A stretch of DNA of 64,000 nt, taken from the NCBI RefSeq assembly GCF_010729665.1, contig NZ_AP022610.1, positions 930,001 through 994,000 of the forward strand. The letters run 5' to 3'. Shown piece by piece: positions 33,480 through 43,073 of this stretch. The notes under the pieces were generated by a model that ran no database searches, was not told the DNA's origin, and was given only the letters and a program-made list of their open reading frames with translations. Numbering within the stretch: the first letter of the stretch is position 1; every line of letters begins with the position of its first letter. The position numbers and the translations under genes are program-made. The stretch is from Mycolicibacterium madagascariense (GTDB lineage Bacteria > Actinomycetota > Actinomycetes > Mycobacteriales > Mycobacteriaceae).

Positions 33480-33899
33480 CTAGCGGGGGCCGTTCGCCTC
33501 GCGCCACGCCTGCTCCCTCTTGACCCACTCGTCGTCCTGGTCGAAGTCCGCGATCTCCGACACGAGGCGCACCTCGAGCTTCACGCCTGGGCCCAATGGA
33601 CACTTGCTGGCCCACTGCTTGGCCTCGTCGACCGAGGACACGTCGAGCATCCAGAACCCGTTGAACAGTTCCTTGGCTTCGGCGTAGGGGCCATCGGTGA
33701 TCGCGGGCGGGTCGCTGTCGAAGTCGACGACGAACCCGTCTTCGGGGCCGGTCAGTCCCTCCGCCGACAGCAGCACGCCAGCCTTGATGAGTTCCTCGTT
33801 GTACGCACCCATGGCCGCGACGATCTCGGCGAAGTCGACGTTCTCGGCTGCGAAGTCCTGAGCTTCCTGGGTGGCCCGCATGATCAGCATGTACCGCAT
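33480..33899 (-). CDS. YciI/DGPF-domain protein
   Basis: A 139-residue protein of the YciI-like ferredoxin-fold superfamily. The start MRYMLIMRATQEAQDF, the ALSAEGL-like region (VLLSAEGLTGPEDG) and the signature ITDGPYAEAKELFNGFWMLDV are diagnostic. These proteins are typically encoded next to DUF6596-type ECF sigma factors; here the matching sigma gene is 4 kb away. The ATG is preceded by GAGGAG eight bases upstream. An 8-base inverted repeat lies just upstream. Confidence 0.87.
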   Translation of the reverse strand: MRYMLIMRATQEAQDFAAENVDFAEIVAAMGAYNEELIKAGVLLSAEGLTGPEDGFVVDFDSDPPAITDGPYAEAKELFNGFWMLDVSSVDEAKQWASKCPLGPGVKLEVRLVSEIADFDQDDEWVKREQAWREANGPR

Positions 33900-33922
33900 G
33901 TCGTTGTCTCCTCGATCCAGTT

Positions 33923-33943
33923 GGGGCACGCCCATCGTGCCCC
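33923..33943. promoter_or_regulatory. Inverted repeat upstream of the YciI gene
   Basis: GGGGCACG-CCCAT-CGTGCCCC, a perfect 8-base inverted repeat with a 5-base spacer, 24 bases upstream of the YciI ATG and about 95 bases from the divergent amidohydrolase start. It could be an operator or an RNA hairpin in the leader. Confidence 0.4.
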
Positions 33944-34035
33944 CGTCATGACGTCGAAAGGCGGTCCTGCCAAATCGACACGGCACCGAAAAAGATTCTC
34001 CCCAATTTCGCGAACGCCTCTGCCAGGATGTCCAG

Positions 34036-35643
34036 ATGGCTGCTGACCTGGCGTTCTTAGGTACCGTGCTGACCGTCGACGACACCCGCCCGACGGCGCA
34101 GGCCCTCGCGGTCGCCGACGGACGCATCGTCGCGGTGGGCGAGCGCGCCGACGTCGAGGCGATGGTCGGCCCCGACACCGAGGTCGTCGAGCTCGGCGAC
34201 GGCTGCGTGATGCCGGGTCTGATCGAGGCACACGGTCATCCGCTGATGGAGGCGATCGTGCTGGCCGATCGCATCGTCGACATCCGACCCGTCACGATGC
34301 GTGACGCCGGGGACGTGCTCGCCGCGATCCGTCGCGAGGTCGCCGACCGCGGCGAGTCGGGGGCCTACTGCAACGGCTGGGATCCGCTACTGCAGCTCGG
34401 GTTGCCCGAGCCGACGCTGGCCTGGCTCGACGACGTCGCCCCGCAGACCCCCCTGGTGATCGTCCACAACTCGGGCCACCAGGCGTACTTCAACACCGCG
34501 ACCGCGCGGCGCCTCGGGCTGACCCGCGACACCCCCGATCCGAAGGGCGCCCGATACGGCCGCGACGCGTCGGGCGAACTCGACGGGACCGCGGAGGAGA
34601 CGGGTGCGGTGTTCTCGCTCATCGGCGGCGTGGTCGACCCGAGCGGCTTCGGCGCGATGCTCCTCGCCGAGTGCGCGCGCCTGAACCGGGCCGGGCTGAC
34701 GACGTGTTCGGAGATGGCGTTCGACCCCATGTTCCGCCCGGTGCTCGACGGCCTGCGTGACCAGTTGACCGTGCGGCTGCGGACCTACGAGATGTCCACG
34801 GCCGCAATGACGACCACCGCCGACGTCGACAACGGCGACGACGTCGTCAAACAGGTCGGCATCAAGATCTGGGTCGACGGCTCGCCGTGGATCGGCAACG
34901 TGGACCTGACGTTTCCGTATCTCGACACCGCCGCCACTCGCACCATCGGGGTCGTGCCCGGCTCCTGCGGGCACGCCAACTACACCCGCGAGCAGCTGAC
35001 CGAGATCGTGAACGCCTACTACCCGCTGGGGTGGCAGATGGCGTGCCACGTGCACGGCGACGCCGGCGTCGACACCATCCTCGACGTGTACGACGAAGCG
35101 CTGCAAGCGAATCCGCGTGCCGACCATCGGTTGCGGCTCGAGCACGTCGGCGCCATCTCCAACGCCCAGCTGCAGCGTGCGCACGACCTCGGCGTGACGT
35201 GCAGCATCTTCGTCGACCAGATCCACTACTGGGGTGACGTCCTCGTCGACGGTCTCTTCGGGCCCGAGCACGGGTCGCGCTGGATGCCCGTGGGCTCCGC
35301 CGTCGCCACGGGCATGCGGATCTCGCTGCACAACGATCCGCCCGTCACGCCGGAGGAGCCGTTGCGCAACATCAGCGTTGCGGCAACCCGCGTCGCGCCG
35401 AGCGGCAGGGTGCTGGCGCCGGACGAGCGGATCACCGTCGAGCAGGCCATCCGTGCGCAGACGCTCGACGCGGCGTGGCAGTTGTTCGCCGACGACGTCG
35501 TCGGTTCGCTCGAGGTGGGCAAGTACGCCGATCTCGTGGTGCTGTCGGCGGACCCGCGCGCCGTGCCGCCGGAGACCGTCGCCGACCTCGACGTGCGGGC
35601 GACCTACCTGGCAGGTCGTCGTGTCTTTGCGAAATCGGACTGA
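34036..35643 (+). CDS. Amidohydrolase family protein (YtcJ-like)
   Basis: A 535-residue metal-dependent amidohydrolase. The N-terminal beta-sandwich includes AQALAVADGRIVAVGERADV, followed by the metal-binding HxH-type EAHGHPL. Later conserved sites are HVHGDAGVDTILD, HRLRLEHVGAI and SLHNDPPVTPEEP, with the C-terminal sandwich closing at VGKYADLVVLSADP. This corresponds to the Rv0552 group; substrates of the YtcJ group are unknown N-acyl or formamide compounds. Its short distance (30 bases) to the ligase gene behind it suggests a joint operon. Confidence 0.88.
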   Translation: MAADLAFLGTVLTVDDTRPTAQALAVADGRIVAVGERADVEAMVGPDTEVVELGDGCVMPGLIEAHGHPLMEAIVLADRIVDIRPVTMRDAGDVLAAIRREVADRGESGAYCNGWDPLLQLGLPEPTLAWLDDVAPQTPLVIVHNSGHQAYFNTATARRLGLTRDTPDPKGARYGRDASGELDGTAEETGAVFSLIGGVVDPSGFGAMLLAECARLNRAGLTTCSEMAFDPMFRPVLDGLRDQLTVRLRTYEMSTAAMTTTADVDNGDDVVKQVGIKIWVDGSPWIGNVDLTFPYLDTAATRTIGVVPGSCGHANYTREQLTEIVNAYYPLGWQMACHVHGDAGVDTILDVYDEALQANPRADHRLRLEHVGAISNAQLQRAHDLGVTCSIFVDQIHYWGDVLVDGLFGPEHGSRWMPVGSAVATGMRISLHNDPPVTPEEPLRNISVAATRVAPSGRVLAPDERITVEQAIRAQTLDAAWQLFADDVVGSLEVGKYADLVVLSADPRAVPPETVADLDVRATYLAGRRVFAKSD

Positions 35644-35673
35644 CGGCGGTCCCCGCAATGGCACGCTGGTGCC

Positions 35674-37230
35674 ATGCCAGAGTTGCCAACGCCTCGCTTC
35701 CTCGACGAACGCACCGCTCACTGGGCGCAGACCAAGCCGGACGACGAAGCCATCACCTTCAAGGACCGCACGTGGACGTGGTCGCAGTGGTACGACCGCA
35801 TCCGCCGACTGGCCGGCGCCCTGACCGAGTTGGGCGTCGGCCGCGGTGACGTCGTCGCGTTCCTCGACAAGAATCATCCCGCCTGCGTCGAGACCACCCT
35901 GGCGGCCGCGTCGATCGGCGCGGCCACCGCGATCATCAACTTCCGCCTCGCCGCGGACGAGTTGGACTACGTGCTCAACGATTCCGGCGCCAAGGTGCTC
36001 ATCGTCGGAGCCGAGTTCGCGCCGACGATCGAGAAGATCCGCGACCAGCTGAGTAGCGTGGAGAAGGTCGTCGAGGTGACCCCCGACGGGGACGACGAGT
36101 ACGAGGCGCTGCTGGCCGATGCCACCCCCGTCGACCGGCCCGACGAGGTCGAGCCCGACGACGTCGCGATCATCATGTACTCCTCGGGCACCACCGGGCG
36201 GCCCAAGGGCGTCTCGCTGACGCATGCCAATCTGATTGCGCACACCGAAAGTGCCTTCGACGGTTGGGAACTCGACGAGGGGGACAAGAACCTCGTCGCG
36301 ATGCCGCTGTTCCACGTGGGCGGCTCGTCCTACATGCAGCTCGGACTGCACACCGGCGTGGCGAGCTATATGACGCGCGACGTCGACGGGGCCCAGCTGG
36401 CGGGCGGGATCCTCGCCGGGGCGAACCGCACGTTCCTGGTGCCCGCCGTGCTGGCGAAGGTGCTGGAGTCCGGCGAGGATGCGGTGAAGCTGTTCTCGGC
36501 GTTGAAGACCTACGGTTACGGCGCGTCGCCGATGCCGCTGCCGCTGCTGCGCAAGGCGCTCGAGGCGTGGCCCGACACCGACTTCATCCAGGCCTACGGG
36601 CTGACCGAGGTCGGCGGCGTCATCAGCCTGCTGCGCCCCGAGGACCACCGCAGCGGCAACGAGGAGCGCATGGGGAGCGCCGGCCGGGTCGTGCCGGGCG
36701 CCGAGGTGCGCGTCATCGACCCCGATAGCCTCGAGGACGTGCCGCAGGGCGAGCAGGGCGAATTGTGGTTCAGGTCAGGGCAATTGATGAAGGGCTACCA
36801 CAACAAGCCCGACGCCACCGCCGAGGCCATCACCGAGGACGGCTGGTTCCGCACCGGTGACATCGGCAGGATCGACGAGGACGGCTACATCTTCGTCGAG
36901 GACCGGCTCAAGGACATGATCATCACCGGCGGGGAGAACGTCTACTCGATCGAGGTCGAGCGCGTGCTGGCCGAACATCCCGCCGTCGCCGAGGTCGCCG
37001 TCATCGGGGTGCCCGACGAGGAGTGGGGTGAGGCGGTCAAGGCCGTCGTCGCGCTGGAGGGCGAGGCGACCGACGAGGAACTCATCGGCTGGGCCAAGGA
37101 GCGGTTGGCCGGCTACAAGTGCCCGCGGACGGTCGACATCGTCGACGAGCTGCCCCGCAATCCGACGGGCAAGATCCTCAAGAAGGATCTGCGCCAACCG
37201 CATTGGGAGAAGTCCGGCCGCAAGGTCTAG
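35674..37230 (+). CDS. Fatty-acid--CoA ligase (FadD family)
   Basis: A 518-residue acyl-CoA synthetase. ANL motifs: YSSGTTGRPKGVSLTHANLI, AYGLTEVGGVISLLRPED, GWFRTGDIGRIDEDGYIFVEDRLKDM and C-terminal RNPTGKILKKDLR with the catalytic lysine. It resembles FadD3/long-chain ligases but the acyl chain specificity cannot be read from sequence. It is 30 bases behind the amidohydrolase and terminates at a large hairpin shared with convergent qcrB. I found no counterpart at this place in the remembered M. tuberculosis order. Confidence 0.9.
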   Translation: MPELPTPRFLDERTAHWAQTKPDDEAITFKDRTWTWSQWYDRIRRLAGALTELGVGRGDVVAFLDKNHPACVETTLAAASIGAATAIINFRLAADELDYVLNDSGAKVLIVGAEFAPTIEKIRDQLSSVEKVVEVTPDGDDEYEALLADATPVDRPDEVEPDDVAIIMYSSGTTGRPKGVSLTHANLIAHTESAFDGWELDEGDKNLVAMPLFHVGGSSYMQLGLHTGVASYMTRDVDGAQLAGGILAGANRTFLVPAVLAKVLESGEDAVKLFSALKTYGYGASPMPLPLLRKALEAWPDTDFIQAYGLTEVGGVISLLRPEDHRSGNEERMGSAGRVVPGAEVRVIDPDSLEDVPQGEQGELWFRSGQLMKGYHNKPDATAEAITEDGWFRTGDIGRIDEDGYIFVEDRLKDMIITGGENVYSIEVERVLAEHPAVAEVAVIGVPDEEWGEAVKAVVALEGEATDEELIGWAKERLAGYKCPRTVDIVDELPRNPTGKILKKDLRQPHWEKSGRKV

Positions 37231-37237
37231 CGGCCCC

Positions 37238-37291
37238 GAGACTGAATCCGACGACGCCCAACCCGCGATCGGCGTCGTCAGATTCAGTCTC
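37238..37291. terminator. Bidirectional terminator hairpin between convergent fadD and qcrB genes
   Basis: A 21-base arm at 37238-37258 (GAGACTGAATCCGACGACGCC less one mismatch) pairs with its complement at 37271-37291; only one of 21 positions fails, and the loop is 12 bases. It starts 7 bases after the ligase stop and ends 5 bases before the qcrB stop, so it can terminate both transcripts. No U-tract. Confidence 0.75.
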
Positions 37292-37296
37292 GCGGG

Positions 37297-38928
37297 CTAG
37301 TGGTGCCCGTTGCCGTTCCCGTTGCCGTTCTGGCGCTCCTTGAGTGCCACCAGCGCGCGCCGTTCGGCGGCGTGGGCGGCCTCGGTGAGCGCGTCGCGCT
37401 CGGCTTCGGGATCGGCCCGCAGGAAGCTGCCCAACCCCGGCGCGCCTCCGGAGCCGAGCTTGTTCATCCGCTTGGGCAGTGCGGCCCCCTGGTACTCCAG
37501 CGGGATGGGGTGGCCGTGGTCGTCGACGGGGCCGAGCGGCTGGTGCAGCTCGATGTACGCCCCGTGCGGCAGCCGCTTGAGGATGCCCGTCTCGATGCCG
37601 TGCTCGAGGACCTCGCGGTCACTGCGCTGCAGGCTGATCGCCCACCGGTAGGCGATGTAGTACACGATCGCCGGCAGGACCACCATGCCGATGCGCCCGA
37701 TCCACGTCGTCGCATTGAGCGAGATGTGGAACTTCAACGCGATGATGTCGTTGAACGAGGCGAACGTCAGCACGATGTAGAGCGCAATCGCCATGGCGCC
37801 GATGGCCGTTCGGACCGGGTTGTCGCGGGGCCGCTGCAGCAGGTTGTGGTGCGCCACGTCCCCGGACAGCTTCTTCTCCAGGAATGGATAGACGGTCAGC
37901 AGCCCCAGCACGACACCCATCAGCAGCGCGACGGCGACGGCCGCGGGCACGGTGTGGCCGAAGGGGTAGATCTCCCAGGCGGGCCACATGCGGGCCAGGC
38001 CGTCGGTCCACATCATGTAGAAGTCGGGCTGGCTGCCCGCGGAGATCTGGGAGGGCTTGTAGGGACCCAGCTGCCAGATCGGGTTGATCTGCAGCACGCC
38101 GCCCATGATGCCCAGGATGCCGACGGTCATGGCGAAGAACGCCCCGGACTTGACCGCGAACACCGGCATCACGCGCACCCCGACGACGTTCTTCTCGGTG
38201 CGACCGGGGCCGGGGAACTGGGTGTGCTTCTGGAACCACACCAGGGCCAGGTGAACTCCGATGAGCGCCAGGATGATTCCCGGGATCAGCAGGATGTGCA
38301 GCGCGTAGAGCCGCGGAATGATGATGTCGCCGGGGAAGTCTCCGCCGAACAGCGCCCAGTGCAGCCAGGTGCCGATCAGCGGCATGCCCAGGGTGATCGA
38401 GGAGAACGCCGCGCGCAGACCGGTGCCCGAGAGCAGGTCGTCGGGCAGGGAGTAGCCGAAGTAGCCCTCGAACATGGCCAGGATCAACAGGATCGAGCCG
38501 ATCACCCAGTTGGCCTCGCGGGGCCGGCGGAACGCGCCGGTGAAGAAGATGCGGGCCAGGTGCACCATGATCGAGGCGGCGAACAGCAGCGCGGCCCAGT
38601 GGTGGACCTGGCGCACGAACAGCCCACCGCGGACCTCGAAGGAGATGTCCAGCGCGGTCTCGTACGCCTTCGACATCTGGATGCCGTTGAGGGGTTGGTA
38701 GACCCCGTGGTAGGTGACCTCGGCCATCGACGGGTCGAAGAACAGGGTCAGGTAGACCCCGGTCAGCAGCAGCACGATGAAGCTGTAGAGCGCGATCTCG
38801 CCCAGCAGGAAGGACCAGTGCGTGGGGAAGACCTTGTTGAGCTGGCGTCGTACCGCGGCCGACGGGTGGTAGCGCGAATCGATCGCGTTGCCTTGCGCGG
38901 CGGCCAGTTCGGCGAGTTTCGGGCTCAT
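37297..38928 (-). CDS. qcrB: Cytochrome bc1 complex cytochrome b subunit QcrB, stand-alone copy
   Basis: A 543-residue cytochrome b of the actinobacterial menaquinol:cytochrome c reductase. Heme ligands are in [27 protein letters not shown] helix B (H109, H123; motif given in part) and helix D (H211, H226), with the required 14- and 15-residue spacings. The Qo-site motif is [19 protein letters not shown] (PDFY at 301-304). The long actinobacterial C-terminal extension (to an [10 protein letters not shown] tail) is present. No qcrC or qcrA gene is next to it, whereas bc1 genes are normally qcrC-qcrA-qcrB. Residue 309 is Asp where M. tuberculosis QcrB, as I recall it, has Glu after the conserved Thr. 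Confidence 0.93.
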
Positions 38929-39021
38929 GTGGCGTGTGCTCCTCGAGGGGGTACGCATGGGTCATCACAAGCATGCTCGCGAATGGCCTCCGCTACCGTT
39001 TCGGACGCGATGGTCACCGGG

Positions 39022-39039
39022 CCGTCACAACTGTGACGG
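39022..39039. promoter_or_regulatory. Palindromic operator-like site upstream of menC
   Basis: CCGTCACA-AC-TGTGACGG is an 8-base perfect inverted repeat with a 2-base spacer. It ends 19 bases before the menC ATG and lies 94 bases upstream of the divergent qcrB start, so a bound regulator could affect either. No known regulator is assigned. Confidence 0.5.
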
Positions 39040-39058
39040 GGGCGGGCACCATGGGGTG

Positions 39059-40036
39059 ATGAAGCCCTCGCTCGACGACCTGCTCGACGGTCTGCACGTC
39101 GTATCGCTGCCCATGCGAATTCGCTTCCGCGGCATCGACGTTCGTGAGCTAGCTCTCATCCGGGGTCCGCAGGGGTGGGGCGAGTTCGGCGCGTTCGTCG
39201 AATACGGTCCCGCCGAGGCGGTCCACTGGCTCGCGGCGGGGGTCGAGGCGGCCTACGCCCCGCCACCGACCCCGCGGCGGGAGTGGATCCCCATCAACGC
39301 CACGGTGCCGGCGGTCGCGGCCGCCGGGGTGCCCGACGTCCTGGCGCGGTTCCCCGGCGCGGGGACCGCCAAGGTCAAGGTGGCCGAACCCGGTCAGACC
39401 CTCGCCGACGACGTCGCACGCGTGAACGCGGTGCGGGCGCAGGTGCCCGTCGTCCGCGTCGACGCCAACGGTGGCTGGACCGTCGCCGAGGCCGCCGCCG
39501 CGTGTGCCGCGCTTACCACCGACGGTCCGCTGGAGTACGTCGAGCAACCCTGCGCGACCGTGGCCGAGCTGGCCGAGCTGCGTCACCTGGTGTCGGTCCC
39601 CATCGCGGCCGACGAGAGCATCCGCAAGGCCGAGGACCCCCTGCTCGTCGTGCGGGCCGGGGCCGCGGACGTCGCGGTGGTCAAGGTCGCGCCGCTCGGC
39701 GGCGTCCGGCGGCTGCTGGACATCGCCGCCCAGATCGCCGTTCCCGTCGTCGTGTCGAGCGCGCTCGACTCGGCGGTGGGCATGTCGCGGGGGTTGCTGG
39801 CCGCGGCGTGCCTGCCGGACCTGAGCCATGCGTGCGGGCTGGGCACCGGAGGGCTGTTCGTGGAGGACGTCACCGCCGCGGTGGTCCCGGTCGACGGCCG
39901 CCTGCGGGTCGGTCCCGTCGCGCCCGATCCCGATCGCGTGCAGGCCCTCGCCGCCGCTCCGGACCGTCGCCGGTGGTGGATCGAGCGGGTGCGGGCCTGC
40001 CACCCCCTGCTGGCCCAAGTAGGGTCGCACCCGTGA
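39059..40036 (+). CDS. menC: o-Succinylbenzoate synthase MenC
   Basis: Enolase-superfamily enzyme that dehydrates SHCHC to o-succinylbenzoate. The 325-residue chain has the lysine pair in AKVKVAEPG (KxK, residues ~101-103), acidic metal ligands in VDANGGW (D), EYVEQPC (E) and ADESIRK (D/E), and the second catalytic lysine in VVKVAPLGG. The short mycobacterial N-terminal capping domain and the C-terminal RRRWWIERVRACHPLLA are typical. ATG 39059 follows the palindrome. GTG of the next gene overlaps its stop, so menC, the hydrolase, menD and the DUF3592-like gene are read together. Confidence 0.93.
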   Translation: MKPSLDDLLDGLHVVSLPMRIRFRGIDVRELALIRGPQGWGEFGAFVEYGPAEAVHWLAAGVEAAYAPPPTPRREWIPINATVPAVAAAGVPDVLARFPGAGTAKVKVAEPGQTLADDVARVNAVRAQVPVVRVDANGGWTVAEAAAACAALTTDGPLEYVEQPCATVAELAELRHLVSVPIAADESIRKAEDPLLVVRAGAADVAVVKVAPLGGVRRLLDIAAQIAVPVVVSSALDSAVGMSRGLLAAACLPDLSHACGLGTGGLFVEDVTAAVVPVDGRLRVGPVAPDPDRVQALAAAPDRRRWWIERVRACHPLLAQVGSHP

Positions 40037-40815
40037 ATCTGGCATACGACGACCGCGGCTCGGGGGAGCCCGTCCTGTTCATTGCCGGCCGCGGGGGCGC
40101 AGGTCGGACGTGGCACCTGCATCAGGTGCCCGTCTTCCAGCGAGCGGGGTACCGCGTCATCACGTTCGACAACCGCGGGGTCGGCGCCACCGAGAACGCC
40201 CAGGGCTTCACCACCGAACAGGTGGTCTTCGACACGGCCAAGCTGATCGAGAAGCTCGATGCCGGGCCGGTGCGCGTGGTGTCGGTGTCGATGGGGTCGT
40301 TCATCGCCCAGGAGCTGATGCTGGCCAGGCCGGACCTGGTGTCGGCGGCCGTGCTGATGGCCACCCGCGGCCGGGAGGACCGCACCCGCGAGTTCTTCAA
40401 CGACGCCGAGTACGAGTTCCTGCAGCTCGGCATCGAGCTGCCCGCCAAGTACGACGCCAAGTCGCGATTGCTGGAGAGCTTCTCGCCCAAGACCCTGAAC
40501 GACGAGAAGGCCGTCGCGGACTGGATCGAGATGTTCACCATGTGGCCGACCAAGCCGACGCCCGGCATCCGCAGCCAGCTGCGGATCCGCCCCGAGGGCA
40601 ACCGGTTGCCCGCCTACCGCAACATCATGGCGCCGACGCTGGTGATGGGTTTCGCCGACGACGTCGTGCTGCCGCCGCACCTCGGCCGCGAGGTCGCCGA
40701 TGCCCTCCCGAACGGGCGCTACCTGCAGATCCCCGACGCCGGGCACCTCGGTTTCATCGAACGCCCCGACGCCGTGAACGCCGCGATCCTGGAATTCTTC
40801 GGCGCGGGGGTATGA
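40033..40815 (+). CDS. bpoC: Alpha/beta hydrolase, BpoC-type (possible MenH)
   Basis: A 260-residue alpha/beta-hydrolase. The nucleophile elbow is [11 protein letters not shown] (Ser in S-x-S-x-G), the acid is in [12 protein letters not shown] and the His in [27 protein letters not shown] and [14 protein letters not shown] complete the fold. Its conserved place between menC and menD, with start overlapping menC's stop and menD starting 13 bases on, suggests it could be SHCHC synthase (MenH), but M. tuberculosis BpoC has been described as a hydrolase of unsettled activity. Genuine bromoperoxidase function is not implied. Confidence 0.82.
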
Positions 40816-40828
40816 CAGGCTGGATCCC

Positions 40829-42487
40829 GTGAACCCGTCGACGACACAAGCGCGCATCGTCGTCGACGAGCTCGTTCGCGGCGGTGTCCGCGACGTGGTG
40901 CTGTGCCCCGGCTCCCGCAACGCCCCGCTGGCGTTCGCCCTGCACGACGCGGACCGGGCGGGGCGGCTTCGGTTGCACGTGCGCATCGACGAGCGCACGG
41001 CGGGCTTCCTCGCGATCGGCCTGGCGCTCGCCGCGGGCGCCCCGGTGTGCGTGGCCATGACCTCCGGCACGGCCGTGGCCAACCTGGGGCCCGCCGTCGT
41101 CGAGGCGAACTACGCCCGCGTCCCGCTGATCGTGCTCAGCGCCAACCGGCCCTACGATCTGCTCGGCACCGGCGCCAACCAGACGATGGAGCAGCTCGGC
41201 TACTTCGGCACCCAGGTGCGCGCCACCATCAGCCTCGGGCTGGCCGAGGGCGCACCGGACAAGGTGGCCGCCCTCAACGCGCAGTGGCGGTCGGCGACGT
41301 GCCGGGTCCTGGTGGCCGCCACCGGTTCTCGCACGGCCAACGCCGGACCGGTGCAGTTCGACATCCCGCTGCGCGAGCCGCTGGTGCCCGACGCCGACGA
41401 CGCGGGGGAGTACGCCCCGCAGGGCAGGCCCGACGGCAGGCCGTGGACCTACACCCCGCCGGTGACGTTCGACGAGCCGCTCGACGTCGACGTCACCCCG
41501 GACACCGTGGTGATCGCCGGGCACGGTGCGGGCCCGCATCCGAACCTGGCCGCGCTGCCGACCGTCGCCGAGCCGACGGCGCCCCCCGCGGCGAACCCGC
41601 TGCACCCGCTGGCGCTGTCGGCGCTGCGGCCCAAGCAGGTGATCATGCTGGGACGGCCGACGCTGCACCGCCCGGTGTCGACTCTGCTGGCCGATCCCGC
41701 GCTGCCCGTCTTCGCGCTCACCACCGGCCCCCGCTGGCCGGACGTGTCGGGCAACTCCCAGGCCACCGGCACCCGGGCCGTCTTGACCGGGACGCCGGAC
41801 CCCGAGTGGCTGCGGCGGTGCGCCGAGGCCAACGCGGCTGCGGTCGACGCGGTCCGCGCGCAGCTGGCGGCGCACCCGCTGACGACCGGTCTGCACGTGG
41901 CGGCCGCCGTCACCGCCGCGCTGCGGCCGGGTGATCAGCTGGTGCTCGGCGCCTCCAACCCGGTCCGCGACGCCGCCCTGGTCGGGTTGCATCCCAAGGG
42001 AATTCGGGTCCGCTCCAACCGGGGCGTCGCGGGCATCGACGGTACGGTCTCGACGACGATCGGAGCGGCCCTGGCCCATGAGGCCGATCCGAGCCGCGCC
42101 GGCGGCGACCACGTGCCACGCACGATCGCCCTGCTCGGTGATCTCACGTTCGTCCACGACAGCTCGGGCCTGCTGATCGGCCCCACCGAACCCACTCCGC
42201 GCAACCTGACGATCGTGGTGTCCAACGACAACGGCGGCGGCATCTTCGAACTGCTCGAGCAGGGCGACCCCAGGTTCTCCGACGTGTCGTCCCGCATCTT
42301 CGGCACCCCGCACGACGTCGACGTCGCCGCCCTGTGCCGCGCGTACCACGTCGAGTGCCGGCAGGTGGAGCTCGACGGCCTCGGCGCGGCACTCGCCGAG
42401 CCCGGCGACGGCATGCGCGTGCTGGAGGTGAAGGCCGACCGCTCCTCGCTGCGGGCGCTGCACGCATCGATCCGAGCGGCCCTGTGA
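40829..42487 (+). CDS. menD: 2-Succinyl-5-enolpyruvyl-6-hydroxy-3-cyclohexene-1-carboxylate synthase MenD
   Basis: Thiamine-diphosphate enzyme that adds a succinic semialdehyde unit from 2-oxoglutarate to isochorismate, the first committed step. The 552-residue protein shows [14 protein letters not shown] and [15 protein letters not shown] at the N-terminus (catalytic Glu in DERTA), the substrate site [18 protein letters not shown], and the ThDP-binding core [16 protein letters not shown] with [13 protein letters not shown] (GD...N). Length and motifs match the family. The GTG at 40829 is used. Isochorismate must come from a menF/entC-like gene outside the window. Confidence 0.95.
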
Positions 42488-43008
42488 GGCACCGCGCCGA
42501 GGCGGTCCTGCTGTGGTTTACGACGTGGTGTAAGGCCCTGTGGCAGAGCCTGATTCCGCATCTCTACGGTGATCCGAGCGAGACGCGGGCGCAGCGCATC
42601 ATCCGGCGGGTGCGGATCGGCGTCGTCATCGCGGCGTGCCTGGTGACGCTGCAGTCCGTCCTCCTGGTGCTCGGCGCCTGGCGCGACGACCGCCAGATCG
42701 AGGGCAACATGGGCGTCGCCGCCGCCGAGGTGCTCGATGCCGGGCCGCGCCGGTCCACCATCGAGTTCGTCACCCCGGATCGCGTCACCTACCGTCCCGA
42801 ACTCGGCGTGCTGTATCCGTCCGAGTTGGACACCGGCATGCGGATCTACGTCGAATACGACCGCAGTGACCCCGATCTGGTGCGCGTACAGCATCGCAAC
42901 GCTTCGCTGTCGATCATCCCCGCCCTGTCGATCGCGGTGCTCGGGTGGCTGACCGCCGCGGCGATCCTCGGCGCGCTGGCCCTGCTGCAGCGTCGGTTAC
43001 GGGCATAG
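42484..43008 (+). CDS. DUF3592-like membrane protein (Rv0556-type)
   Basis: A 174-residue protein with a hydrophobic helix at ~42-62 ([20 protein letters not shown]), an extracytoplasmic SH3/beta-like domain (~65-140: [36 protein letters not shown] in parts) and a second helix near the C-terminus ([20 protein letters not shown]). This two-helix-with-loop arrangement matches DUF3592-like membrane proteins of unknown function. GTG 42484 overlaps the menD stop, making it the last gene of the menC-menD operon. Confidence 0.78.
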
Positions 43009-43073
43009 ACGTTTCGCGTGTCGTATCCCCGCCCGCAACCTTCCGGACAGACGGCGGTGTCAGTCTTCTCCAC

